Source of the DNA: Alphaproteobacteria bacterium
Lineage (GTDB): Bacteria > Pseudomonadota > Alphaproteobacteria > Rhizobiales > Aestuariivirgaceae
Length of the DNA: 11,945 bases
Assembly: GCA_020441605.1 (NCBI GenBank)
Contig: JAGRLX010000166.1
Span: 616-12,560, forward strand
Reading direction: 5' to 3'
The stretch's first letter is position 1; every line of letters begins with the position of its first letter. The notes under the pieces are model-generated. The model did no database searches. It had not been told where the DNA came from and saw nothing but the letters and a program-made list of their open reading frames with translations. Below are positions 1 through 7,699 of this stretch, piece by piece. A program made the translations under genes and the position numbers.

Positions 1-491
1 AGCTTGTGCCAATGGCGGAGATTGCGGATATCCTCCTTGTCCATGGCCCTTGCCTGCACCGGATCGGAGGTGAAGGTCAGGATCGGCGTGTGCGACGGCG
101 CCAGCGGCACCTCACGGGTGTAGAGATTGGGACCGTTTGCGCCGCTGTAGGCCAGTTCGATTCCTGCCAGCGCCCCGTGCGAATGGATGGCATCCGCCAT
201 CTTGGCGAGGCCCGGCATGTCGTCTTCGTCCCAGATGCGCAGTTCGATGTACGGCGTGATCTCCGAGGTATGATGGATTTCCACCTGCTCGGTGAAGATC
301 ACGCCCCAGCCGCCCTCCGACTTCACCCGGCGCATTTCCGCTGCGGCCGACGGATCGCGGTAACCACCACCATTGCAGTGCGGAACCTGGTAGAAGCGGT
401 TCTTCGCCGTGACCGGCCCGATCTTCACCGGTTCGAACAGAATGTCGTATCGCGAATCGCGCCGCTGTTGGCCGCCAGGCTCGGACTGCAT
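1..491 (-). CDS. Trimethylamine/dimethylamine/histamine dehydrogenase-family flavoprotein, N-terminal part (3' end outside window)
   Basis: Only the first 163 residues or so are in the window; family members are roughly 700 residues. The reading frame is open to the left edge. The visible part is the start of an old-yellow-enzyme TIM barrel. YDILFEPVKIGP, then KNRFYQVPHC, then KSEGGWGVIFTEQ, then LRIWDEDDMPGLAKMADAIH and GALAGIELAYSGANGPN align without gaps to my memory of trimethylamine dehydrogenase. The Cys of VPHC (residue 39 from this start) corresponds to Cys30, which forms the 6-S-cysteinyl-FMN bond. The residue equivalent to Tyr60 is Gln, as in dimethylamine and histamine dehydrogenases. 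Known members oxidatively deaminate amines and pass electrons through a 4Fe-4S cluster to ETF; those parts are off-window. I prefer the ATG at 491, which has a GAGAGGGG purine run 11 nt upstream and lies closer to the family N-terminus. An in-frame ATG at 512 is possible. Exact substrate unknown. Confidence 0.88.
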   Translation of the reverse strand, partial: MQSEPGGQQRRDSRYDILFEPVKIGPVTAKNRFYQVPHCNGGGYRDPSAAAEMRRVKSEGGWGVIFTEQVEIHHTSEITPYIELRIWDEDDMPGLAKMADAIHSHGALAGIELAYSGANGPNLYTREVPLAPSHTPILTFTSDPVQARAMDKEDIRNLRHWHK

Positions 492-558
492 GCCGCTCTC
501 ATCCCCTCTCATGGCTTTGCATGGGAACTTGCCATCTCCCCATGCATCGGAAAAGCAG

Positions 559-587
559 ATTATAGCGGTGCAACCGATAGGAAGAAC
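559..587 (-). promoter_or_regulatory. Possible sigma-70-type promoter for the flavoprotein gene
   Basis: The minus strand has a perfect TATAAT at 564-559. About 17 nt upstream the -35 position reads GTTCTT (587-582), a poor match. The predicted transcription start lies some 55-65 nt before the ATG at 491. This is the 97-120 bp gap between the TadG-like gene and the flavoprotein gene, both on the minus strand, so it would allow independent expression. Alphaproteobacterial promoters usually rely more on the -35 element, so this is tentative. Confidence 0.35.
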
Positions 588-611
588 CAATTCAGGCGTC
601 CACCTTCCCGA

Positions 612-1895
612 TTAGTTCGAGAGGACCACCTGCCGGCTTCCGGCAATTCCCGACGGGACAGGTACATCCGTCGTCTCGTAGTCGGAATTCAGAACCAGGT
701 TCGGGCCACCGTTCAGTTCCAGCTTGTTCACCAGGATGGCGGTGTAGGCAGACTGGTCGGCGACCGGGTTCTTGGCATCGACAATGAGAGTTCCGACCGG
801 AAGATAGATGGTGCCAATCAGCCGGCGCGCATCGTCGCTGGTGATCTTGTGCTTCAGAACACTCGCAAGCGTGCGGTCCTCGAAGATCAGCAGTCCCGCC
901 ATGGGTCCCGATTCCGGCGCGGACAGAGAGATATGCGTATTCGACGCGAAACCCGTCGCGCCCGCGGCGCCAGTGATGAAGAAGCCGACGCCATCGCCGG
1001 AAAGGGTGGCTGAGCCCGCCACTTTCAGAGCGCCATCCTTGATCACGTAGATCCCCGGATTGAGGCTGATGTTGGAGGTTCCATCGATAAGCAACCCGCC
1101 GCAATAGACGCCAGGGTCGAGCGTCTTGGTGATGCTGGTCAGAGCGAGGTCATTGTGATCGCAGGACCCCACGGTAGGCGCGGGCCGGGTCTTGAGCGGA
1201 TCCTCGACCGGCGGGCAATCGGTCAGCGGCGCGGGATCGATGGTGGCAGCACCCTGGCCGATACCGCCCGACGAACAGATAATCGCCGCCTTCAGCACGA
1301 CGCCGCTGTTGACCTTCAGGCCGTTGCTGGCCGTGGAATTGGCGAACAGGCCGCAGTTGTTGCCGGTCAGCCGGGCGTTCTTGTCGAGCAGGACCCCGGT
1401 ATTGGATTGCGCCATGCCAAGCACGCAGATGTTGTTGCGGCCGACGAAACGGGCGGTCGCCGTCACCGTGACCGGGGTGATGCCGTCGCTGATGAAATGC
1501 GCGAAGAATGGCGTCCAGGCCTCGGATATTTCCACCTGCACGGCTGAAAAGTCCTCGATCACCATGGCGTCGACGGTCAGGTTCTTGGCCGCCAGGTCAT
1601 CGGCCGTACTGTTGGGGTCGTGGGTCAGGCTGTAGGCTGCAAAGGATTTCACTGCGCTGATGACCTGGGCCTCATTGTCGCCGGCAAGCGGAACTTCGCG
1701 GGCCCCGGCAATGGCAGCGGCGTCGGCGGTGGTCTGCAAATCGCTTCTGACCTTGGTCAGCATCGCATAGTCGGACGCTAGCCCGAGCGCCGCGAAGACG
1801 ACCGGGAGTGCCATGGCAAAGGTCACGGCCAAGCCGCCACGGGTGTTCCTCCCCCACGCGCCGATCCGAGCAGCTATGCCTTGGTAACGTGTCAT
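612..1895 (-). CDS. TadG-like pilus-assembly-related protein, secreted or membrane-anchored
   Basis: 427 residues. Residues 1-20 are basic and end in NTRGG. A hydrophobic segment follows (about 21-43, LAVTFAMALPVVFAALGLA), then SDYAMLTKVRSDLQTTADAA and AIAGA. This is the class-III-type N-terminus of TadE/TadG-like proteins of the Flp/Tad pilus system (Pfam TadE-like/TadG_N), which leaves the rest outside the membrane. The body (about 155-410) is rich in Gly, Asn, Ser and Leu with repeated GNNC, NSG, SGD and LNGG turns, suggesting a beta-helix-like fold. It carries six cysteines (157, 181, 207, 227, 245, 265), which could form three disulfides outside the cell. I see no von Willebrand A metal-binding DxSxS motif of full TadG. 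No other tad gene is in the window, so this is an orphan or a minor pilin-associated protein. The ATG at 1895 has a weak GGGA ribosome site. The kinase gene at 1992-3158 ends 96 bp upstream on the same strand, so cotranscription is possible. Confidence 0.8.
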   Translation of the reverse strand: MTRYQGIAARIGAWGRNTRGGLAVTFAMALPVVFAALGLASDYAMLTKVRSDLQTTADAAAIAGAREVPLAGDNEAQVISAVKSFAAYSLTHDPNSTADDLAAKNLTVDAMVIEDFSAVQVEISEAWTPFFAHFISDGITPVTVTATARFVGRNNICVLGMAQSNTGVLLDKNARLTGNNCGLFANSTASNGLKVNSGVVLKAAIICSSGGIGQGAATIDPAPLTDCPPVEDPLKTRPAPTVGSCDHNDLALTSITKTLDPGVYCGGLLIDGTSNISLNPGIYVIKDGALKVAGSATLSGDGVGFFITGAAGATGFASNTHISLSAPESGPMAGLLIFEDRTLASVLKHKITSDDARRLIGTIYLPVGTLIVDAKNPVADQSAYTAILVNKLELNGGPNLVLNSDYETTDVPVPSGIAGSRQVVLSN

Positions 1896-1991
1896 TTAAG
1901 ACATGGTCCCAGCTATCCAGTTTCTCCGTCTACTCTACATGCCTCGGCCAAAGGCCAGACTAACAAAGCGATTAAAATTCTCACCATTCCG

Positions 1992-3158
1992 TTAAGCAGC
2001 CGTTTCCACCGCCCCGGCAAGCCGTGCCGGCAGGCAGATCGCCGCAATCATTCCCTGACCCGGCGCCGTCTGCACCAGCAGCTCTCCACCGTGGGCCTCG
2101 CAGATGGCCTTGGCGATGGGCAATCCGAGACCCAGTCCTTCGGCTGGCCGCGCATAGGTCATGTCGTCCTGGACAAACGGCCGGAGGCAATCCCTGAGCC
2201 GCGCTTCGCTGAGACCCGGCCCCTGATCCTTGACCGAGATGAGCGACGATCCGTCGGCCCGGCGGTGAGCCCAGATCTCGACCGTTGCGGCCGGCGGCGA
2301 GAACTTGATGGCATTGTCGATCAGCTTGGCCAGCGCCTGGCGGATCAGGTAGGAATCGCAATGCAGGCTGAATGCGCTCTCGAGAGGCCGCTGGAGAAGC
2401 CGCACATGTTTCATCTTCGCCTGGTTCCGGTGCCCTGAAAAGCCATCCTCCAGAAATTCCGTGACTGGAACCTCGTGGAACTGACGCTGGGCATTGTCGG
2501 CGAGGGCCTTGGACAGCAGCAGGATGTCGCTGATGATCGTGTTCAGCCGGCGGGCTCCTTCGATCACATGGGACATGTGGGCCGACTCCTCAGCCGAGAC
2601 CTTGCCGGCGAGACTGTCGCTCAGGACGCCGGTAAGGCCAATGAGCGCCGTGAGCGGGGTCTTCAGCTCGTGGCTGAGAACCTGGAAAAGACCGTTCTTC
2701 ATGCGGCTCGCGGCGACGGCTTCCATCTGTGCGGCACGCAAGGCCCGCTCGACCTCGCCATTGCGCATGACGAATTGCGCATGGTGGGCGAACTGCGGCC
2801 AGTTGATGGGCTTGGTGACAAAGGACGAAGCGCCGAGGTCATAGGCGTGATCGATCGATTCGCGGTCATTGTGCGATGTGCAGACGATAATGGGCAGATC
2901 GATGCTGCGGGGATGCTGCCGCATGTGCCGCAACAGCCCGAAGCCGTTGAGCTTCGGCATGTTGATGTCGACGACCGCCAGGTCAAACCTTTGCCGGTTC
3001 GATATCTCCCGGCCGATTTCGCCATTCTCCGCGACCACGCATTCGCAGCCGATCGCCGAGAGCTGCTCGCACATCACCTCGCGCAGGATGGCGTCATCGT
3101 CGACGACCAGGACCCGCCGGCGCGGCTTGTCTGAGATGTCTGCGGCCGTTGCTGGCAT
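1992..3158 (-). CDS. Receiver-histidine kinase protein with N-terminal REC domain, cytoplasmic
   Basis: 388 residues with no membrane segment. Residues 14-130 form a receiver domain: acidic cluster DDD (20-22), phospho-acceptor Asp64 in VVDINMPKLNG, Thr94, and Lys116 in FVTKP. A short linker (about 131-155) leads to a HisKA dimerisation domain with the H-box SHELKTPLTA (His163). The ATPase domain has the N-box KLIDNAIKFSP, G1 DQGPGLS and G2 GLGLGLPIAK near the C-terminus. All key residues look intact. With no sensor domain, its kinase is probably controlled by phosphorylation of its own receiver; the phosphodonor could be the Hpt domain of the divergent hybrid kinase (inference). The ATG at 3158 is preceded by GGTGAAG. 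It ends 96 bp before the TadG-like gene on the same strand, so the two may be cotranscribed, but the target is unknown. Confidence 0.9.
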   Translation of the reverse strand: MPATAADISDKPRRRVLVVDDDAILREVMCEQLSAIGCECVVAENGEIGREISNRQRFDLAVVDINMPKLNGFGLLRHMRQHPRSIDLPIIVCTSHNDRESIDHAYDLGASSFVTKPINWPQFAHHAQFVMRNGEVERALRAAQMEAVAASRMKNGLFQVLSHELKTPLTALIGLTGVLSDSLAGKVSAEESAHMSHVIEGARRLNTIISDILLLSKALADNAQRQFHEVPVTEFLEDGFSGHRNQAKMKHVRLLQRPLESAFSLHCDSYLIRQALAKLIDNAIKFSPPAATVEIWAHRRADGSSLISVKDQGPGLSEARLRDCLRPFVQDDMTYARPAEGLGLGLPIAKAICEAHGGELLVQTAPGQGMIAAICLPARLAGAVETAA

Positions 3159-3201
3159 GGCTTCACCGTCACTCCATCGGCCGAAATTTAGCGAATGCTC
3201 G

Positions 3202-3245
3202 TTAATACTGGGTTAGGCGGATGCCGATGAGTCGAATATTAACCA
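3202..3245. promoter_or_regulatory. Possible CtrA-type box in the divergent kinase promoter region
   Basis: The 87-bp region between the two divergent kinase genes holds TTAA (3202-3205), seven bases, then TTAG (3213-3216). This is one mismatch from the TTAA-N7-TTAA site bound by the alphaproteobacterial cell-cycle regulator CtrA. A second partial site, TTAACCA, lies at 3239-3245; the reported half-site is TTAACCAT. The full box sits about 17 nt upstream of GAATAT (3234-3239), a plausible -10 for the plus-strand kinase. That arrangement would fit a CtrA-activated promoter starting near 3246. One short near-match in AT-richer intergenic DNA can arise by chance. Confidence 0.35.
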
Positions 3246-5951
3246 GTGTTGCTTAAATCCCGTCTCATGGCGGGAGGCGAGAAGACAGGCGTCGCGGGTA
3301 ACCCCAGGCGGCGAAGCCGGATTGGACGACGCATATCAGCACTGGTGGCTGTTGCGGTGCTCATCTCCGTCATGCTGACCACGGCAATTTTCGTCTACAA
3401 CGACATCACCAACGATATCGCCACCCGCAAGCAGGGATTGGAGGCGACCGGCTATGTGTTTGCCTCCGCCATGGCCGAACATATCGCTGCCCGTGACGAC
3501 CAGGAGATCCTGAAGGTCATGCGGTCCATCGGCCGCATTCCGGAAATCAGCTATGCCGGCGTGCTCGATGACAAGGGCCATGTCTTCGCCTCGCTCGGCA
3601 GTACCGTGATCCTCGACGGCAAGCCCCTGTCAACCAGCCTCGGCCTGATCGATGCCCTGACCACCGGTTCGTTCCCCGTGGCCGTCGACGTGATCAAGTC
3701 GGGCCAGACTGCCGGACAATTGCTGCTGATCGCCGATATCAGCGATCTCCGCACGCAATTGGCCAGAACCCTTCTGGTCAGCCTGATCGTGGCAGCCTTC
3801 GCCAGCGTTGCCGGCATCGCCGTCGCCAACCGGCTGCAGCGGCGCATCACCGGACCGATGCTCGATCTGACCGAGGCCATGCGCAGCATCGCCGAGACCC
3901 GGAACTACCAGACCCAGGTGAAGGAGGCCGGCGACGATGAGACCGGCGTGCTGGTCGACAGTTTCAATGCGATGATCCGCGAGATCCGGGCGCGCGATCA
4001 GGCACTGGCACACTACAACCAGACGCTGGAACAGACGGTTCAGGAACGCACCCAGGAACTCCGCAACGCCCGCGATGCAGCCGAATCCGCCAATCAGGCA
4101 AAGTCGAACTTCCTCGCCACCATGAGCCATGAGATCCGCACGCCGCTGAACGGCCTGATGGTCATGGCCGAGCTGCTGGCCGGCGCCGGCCTCGACCAAC
4201 GCCTGCAGCGCTATGCCGAGGTCATCGTCAAGTCCGGCCAGAGCCTGCTCACCATCATCAACGACATTCTCGATCTGTCGAAGATCGAGGCGGGCAAACT
4301 GCAGCTCGAACGCATCCCCGTCGATCCGGCCACCATTGCCGACGATGTCGTCAGCCTGTTCTGGGAACGCGCCACCTCGAAGGGCCTCGACCTTGCTGTG
4401 CGGGCGGCCCATAACATTCCGCAATCCATACCGGGCGATCCAGTGCGCCTGAATCAGATCCTCTCCAACCTGGTCAACAATGCCCTGAAGTTCACCGAGC
4501 AGGGTCAGGTGCTGGTCAGCCTGCAACATGACGGTGCGAGCCTGATCTGCAGCGTGGCCGACAGCGGCATCGGCATCCCGCACAGAAACCTCCAGGAACT
4601 GTTCAGCGCCTTCTCCCAGGCCGACCAGACCATCACCCGAAAGTTCGGGGGCACCGGACTGGGCCTCGCCATCTGCAAGCGCCTCGCCGAGGCCATGGGC
4701 GGAACCATTTCGGTTCAGAGTCAGCTCGGCAAGGGATCGGTCTTCACCGTATCCATACCTGCGCCAGCCCTGGTGCCGCCACGGCCGGTGCCGCATAATC
4801 CCGACGATCTCGCCACGGTGGGCTTGGCCTTCGACGGCCCGGCCTCGCTCTCGGCCCTTGGCACGGCCCTCGTCTCGGCCGGCTACCGCGTCGAAGTCAT
4901 CACCGACAACCGCACGGCTTGCGACGTCGTCTTCGCCGCCGTCGACCGCCTCGCGCAACTGCGCTTCGAAGGCGGCAAGCGGCCGCGGGTCATCTGCCTC
5001 ACCGGCCTTGGCGACACCCGTGGCGACGCGGCAATTGCATCCGGTCAGGCCGATGACATGCTGATCATGCCGCTGCGCATGGCCGATATCGGCGACATGC
5101 TCCAGCGCTTGGGGACCGGTCAGCTGCGCGGACGCAGCCTGCTCGACCGTTCGAGCCGGGCCGAGACGCCCCTGCCGCATTTCGCCGGACGCCGCGTTCT
5201 GGTGGCCGACGACAACGCGATCAACCGCGAAGTCATCATCGAAGTGCTGCGCCAGGTGGGCATCACCGTTTTGACGGCCATCAACGGGCGCGAGGCCGTC
5301 GAGATCTGGCGGAAGGAACGCCCGGATTTCGTGTTCATGGATTGCAGCATGCCTGAACTCGACGGTTATGCTGCCACCCGTGAAATCCGTGCTCACGAGA
5401 CCCTCGACATATCCGGGAGCCATACACCGATCGTGGCCCTGACGGCCCATGTCGCCGGGAGCGATGCGGAGACCTGGCGCCACGCCGGCATGGACGCCTA
5501 CATGACCAAGCCCTTCACGCTCAAGGCCATTACCGGCTGCCTTGACTATCACTTCGCCGGCAAGCCACCGCCTCTCGACCAACACGTGGGAGAGAGCGAT
5601 TCCGGCACCCCCGTGCTCGACGAAGGCACGATTGCCGAAATCCGCAGCATAGGCGGTAACGACGCACTGTTCAGGCGGGTGCTCGACCTGTTTGTCACGC
5701 GCGTTCCGCAAGCCATGGACAAGATCGAAAGCACGCGCCTGGGCGACGACCTGACCGCCCTTGCCGACGCCGCACATGCCTTGAAATCCATGTGCGCCAA
5801 CATTGGCGCGATGCGCGCTGTGGCCGCCTGCCACGATCTCGAACACGCCGCCCGCACCGGCCAGCAGTTTGATGCAGGCGAACTCATCGCCCGTATCGTG
5901 CACGAAGTCCGCATTGCGTTGAACGAGGTGGAGCGGCTGCGCGCCGCCTGA
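3246..5951 (+). CDS. Membrane hybrid sensor histidine kinase (sensor-HAMP-HisKA-HATPase-pseudoREC-REC-Hpt)
   Basis: 901 residues from the GTG at 3246. An in-frame ATG at 3267 (residue 8) is an equally likely start, and neither has a clear Shine-Dalgarno. Order: basic N-terminus; membrane segment about 30-51; periplasmic sensor about 52-173, resembling CHASE8-type sensors ([12 protein letters not shown], then [13 protein letters not shown]); membrane segment about 174-194; HAMP about 195-248; coiled coil to about 285; HisKA with H-box [11 protein letters not shown] (His295); HATPase with N-box [11 protein letters not shown] (Asn412), G1 DSGIGIP (Asp439) and G2 [12 protein letters not shown] (467-478). 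A degenerate receiver (about 522-625) follows, then a true receiver (about 648-765) with DD 655-656, Asp699 and Lys755. The C-terminal Hpt has HALKS with His844. Known hybrids of this layout (BarA/ArcB type) relay phosphate His-Asp-His to a separate regulator. The ligand and final regulator are not visible. It is divergent from the receiver-kinase gene. Confidence 0.95.
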   Translation: MLLKSRLMAGGEKTGVAGNPRRRSRIGRRISALVAVAVLISVMLTTAIFVYNDITNDIATRKQGLEATGYVFASAMAEHIAARDDQEILKVMRSIGRIPEISYAGVLDDKGHVFASLGSTVILDGKPLSTSLGLIDALTTGSFPVAVDVIKSGQTAGQLLLIADISDLRTQLARTLLVSLIVAAFASVAGIAVANRLQRRITGPMLDLTEAMRSIAETRNYQTQVKEAGDDETGVLVDSFNAMIREIRARDQALAHYNQTLEQTVQERTQELRNARDAAESANQAKSNFLATMSHEIRTPLNGLMVMAELLAGAGLDQRLQRYAEVIVKSGQSLLTIINDILDLSKIEAGKLQLERIPVDPATIADDVVSLFWERATSKGLDLAVRAAHNIPQSIPGDPVRLNQILSNLVNNALKFTEQGQVLVSLQHDGASLICSVADSGIGIPHRNLQELFSAFSQADQTITRKFGGTGLGLAICKRLAEAMGGTISVQSQLGKGSVFTVSIPAPALVPPRPVPHNPDDLATVGLAFDGPASLSALGTALVSAGYRVEVITDNRTACDVVFAAVDRLAQLRFEGGKRPRVICLTGLGDTRGDAAIASGQADDMLIMPLRMADIGDMLQRLGTGQLRGRSLLDRSSRAETPLPHFAGRRVLVADDNAINREVIIEVLRQVGITVLTAINGREAVEIWRKERPDFVFMDCSMPELDGYAATREIRAHETLDISGSHTPIVALTAHVAGSDAETWRHAGMDAYMTKPFTLKAITGCLDYHFAGKPPPLDQHVGESDSGTPVLDEGTIAEIRSIGGNDALFRRVLDLFVTRVPQAMDKIESTRLGDDLTALADAAHALKSMCANIGAMRAVAACHDLEHAARTGQQFDAGELIARIVHEVRIALNEVERLRAA

Positions 5952-5955
5952 GGTC

Positions 5956-5979
5956 CGACTGCAGCCGGGCGGTCAGTCG
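5956..5979. terminator. Weak hairpin between convergent genes
   Basis: CGACTG (5956-5961) and CAGTCG (5974-5979) form a 6-bp inverted repeat around a 12-nt GC-rich loop that can itself pair (CCG with CGG). It lies in the 21-bp gap between the hybrid kinase stop and the RlpA stop and overlaps the RlpA stop codon. There is no T-run on either side, so it is not a classical intrinsic terminator. It is only suggested by its convergent position. Confidence 0.25.
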
Positions 5980-6329
5980 AGGATCGTGACCTTGACCCTG
6001 GCCACGCCCGATTTCACCAATCCCACCGCCTTGGCGGCACCGAGGCTCAGGTCGATCACCCGGTTGCGGACAAAGGGTCCACGATCGTTGATACGAACGA
6101 CCACCGACTTGCCGGTCTTGAGATTGGTGACGGCCACCCGCGTCCCGAAAGGCAGCGTCCGGTGGGCCGCCGTGAGCCCGTGGGGATTGAACCGCTCGCC
6201 ATTGGCGGTAAGCCGGCCCGACTTGTAGTAGGAGGCGAAGCCGGTCACCGACTTGGCCATTGCGGCATCGACAAAACCGGCACCCAGCAGAACAACCCCC
6301 GACAGGAGGGCAACACACACACGCTTCAT
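5973..6329 (-). CDS. rlpA: RlpA-family septal ring/cell-wall protein, short form
   Basis: 118 residues from the ATG at 6329, which has AGGGG about 11 nt upstream. An ATG 7 codons earlier (6350) is less likely because it would spoil the signal peptide. Residues 1-25 form a signal peptide: MKR, a hydrophobic core, and AMA before Lys26. No lipobox cysteine is at the cleavage site, so the product should be a soluble periplasmic protein rather than a lipoprotein. The rest is one double-psi beta-barrel domain: GFASYY (30-35), [27 protein letters not shown] with conserved His56, [10 protein letters not shown] with conserved Asp82, and RVIDLS. RlpA proteins cleave glycan strands lacking stem peptides; short forms like this have no SPOR septum-targeting domain, and activity is not proven for all of them. 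It lies 73 bp after the dadA stop on the same strand and may have its own promoter. Confidence 0.92.
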   Translation of the reverse strand: MKRVCVALLSGVVLLGAGFVDAAMAKSVTGFASYYKSGRLTANGERFNPHGLTAAHRTLPFGTRVAVTNLKTGKSVVVRINDRGPFVRNRVIDLSLGAAKAVGLVKSGVARVKVTILD

Positions 6330-6402
6330 ACGCAAAATACCCCTGCACACTTATGTTTGAGGGCGTCTTGGGAAGCATTTGGGGCAGCAATGTGGCGTTG
6401 TA

Positions 6403-7650
6403 TTACGTAACGGCAGTCATTCCGTCCAGTGGAATGGCAGGCGGTTTGCCGGCGATCAGGTCGGCGGTGATGCGGGCCGCGCCATGGCTCATCGTCCAGC
6501 CCATGTGCCCCTGACCGGTATTGAACCAAAGATTCTTCATCCGTGACCGTCCGAGGATCGGCGTGCCCTCCGGCGTCATCGGCCGCAAGCCTGCCCAATA
6601 ACTGGCCTTGTCCCAATCGGCCCCCCCAGGGAAAAGCATCCGCATGGTTGCCAGCATGGTGGCAAAGTCCCGCGGCCGGTGGTCGTTGCCATAGCCCGAG
6701 AATTCGGCCGTCGCGGTCACGCGCACCCGATCGCCATAGGGCGCGTAGGCCACCAGGGTTTCCTCGTCGACGCCGCCGATCGAGGGCGGATTGTTGCGCC
6801 CCGCAACGGGCGCCGTGATCGCATAGCCCTTCACCGGGTAGATCGGTAGGTCGTGGCCCAGTTGCCGGGCCAGATGGGGCGAGTAGATGCCGAGGCACAG
6901 CACGATGATGTCGGCCTCCTCGCGGCCCTTGTCGGTGATCACGGCCGCTATACGGTCGCCCGCCATCTCGAACCCCGTCACCGCTGTGTTGAACCGGAAG
7001 GAAACACCACGGCCCTTGAGCCATGCGCCCATGTTGCGCGCGAACAGCCGGCAGTCGCCGCTCTCGTCGTCGGGGGCGTAAAGTGCGCCGGCGAAATGGT
7101 CCTTGACCGGCGCCAGCGCCGGATCGGCCTTGGCCACCGCATCACGGTCGAGCACGTCGATCCGGCAGCCATTGTCGGTGAGGATGCGCGACTTGGCCGA
7201 CGCGGCCTTGAGCGCTGCCTCCGACCGGTAGAGATAGATGAGTCCACCCGACCTGCCATCGTAGGCGATGGCAGTCTGCTTCACCGTCTCGTGGAAAACA
7301 GCCTGCGAATAGGTACAAAGACGGACCTTGCGGCTGGTGTTGAGAGCCGCCCTCTCGGCCGTGCATTCCCCCCAGAACCGCCACATCCATTTCCAGAACC
7401 GCGGGTCGGCGCTGAATTTGAACCGCAGGGCCTGGTCGCCTCGCCACAGCGACCGCAGCAGGATGGTGGGTGCGGCCGGAGACGACCAGGCATAGGCGTG
7501 GCCCGGCGCGAACAGCCCGGCATTTGAGAAGCTGGTGAAGGACGCCGGCTCCGCTTCCCGATCGATGACCGTCACCTCGTGGCCGTCGCGCTGCAACTCA
7601 TAGGCCATCGTGATGCCGACAATGCCCGCCCCCAGAACCAAAGCCCTCAT
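6403..7650 (-). CDS. dadA: D-amino-acid dehydrogenase (DadA type), FAD-dependent
   Basis: 415 residues; E. coli DadA has 432. The N-terminus has the FAD dinucleotide motif GAGIVG (7-12), with HEVTVIDRE ending the second strand, then SNAGLFAPGHAYAWSSP. The body shows YDGRSGGLIYLYR, DDESGDCRLFARN, FRFNTAV and IYPVKGYAIT. The C-terminus shows WAGLRPMTPEGTPILGRS and NLWFNTGQGHMGWTMSHG, all hallmarks of DadA that I recognise. DadA oxidises D-amino acids (D-Ala and others) to imino acids that hydrolyse to 2-oxo acids and ammonia, passing electrons to the membrane quinone pool. AGAGG precedes the ATG at 7650 at good spacing. It is divergent from a second FAD oxidase 49 bp away. Neither alr/dadX nor an Lrp-type regulator is visible, so the substrate may differ from alanine; other DadA relatives act on hydroxyproline or other D-amino acids. 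Confidence 0.85.
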   Translation of the reverse strand: MRALVLGAGIVGITMAYELQRDGHEVTVIDREAEPASFTSFSNAGLFAPGHAYAWSSPAAPTILLRSLWRGDQALRFKFSADPRFWKWMWRFWGECTAERAALNTSRKVRLCTYSQAVFHETVKQTAIAYDGRSGGLIYLYRSEAALKAASAKSRILTDNGCRIDVLDRDAVAKADPALAPVKDHFAGALYAPDDESGDCRLFARNMGAWLKGRGVSFRFNTAVTGFEMAGDRIAAVITDKGREEADIIVLCLGIYSPHLARQLGHDLPIYPVKGYAITAPVAGRNNPPSIGGVDEETLVAYAPYGDRVRVTATAEFSGYGNDHRPRDFATMLATMRMLFPGGADWDKASYWAGLRPMTPEGTPILGRSRMKNLWFNTGQGHMGWTMSHGAARITADLIAGKPPAIPLDGMTAVT

Positions 7651-7676
7651 GACCTGCCTCTTTGATCTTGTACCGC

Positions 7677-7696
7677 GGCGATGCTAGCAAGTCGCC
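7677..7696. promoter_or_regulatory. Inverted repeat in the divergent oxidase promoter region
   Basis: GGCGA (7677-7681) and TCGCC (7692-7696) are inverted around 10 nt that include the palindrome GCTAGC (7683-7688). It sits in the 49-bp gap between the divergent dadA and PuuB-like genes, just before the ATG at 7700. It could be an operator shared by both genes or a 5'-UTR hairpin affecting the weak ribosome site of the plus-strand gene. The repeat is short and may be chance. Confidence 0.25.
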
Positions 7697-7699
7697 ATC

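Noticed and set aside
6..1013. 335-codon plus-strand open frame spanning the flavoprotein and TadG-like genes
   Set aside because: It crosses two well-supported minus-strand genes and their intergenic gap; low-complexity Arg-rich translation without motifs.
1946..1956. GGCC-AAA-GGCC hairpin as a terminator for the receiver-kinase gene
   Set aside because: The stem is only 4 bp and no T-run follows on the minus strand.
3630..5903. 757-codon open frame on the minus strand opposite the hybrid kinase
   Set aside because: It lies fully antisense to a gene with intact kinase, receiver and Hpt motifs. Its translation is Gly/Ala/His/Asp/Arg-rich with no recognisable domain, as expected from high-GC codon bias.
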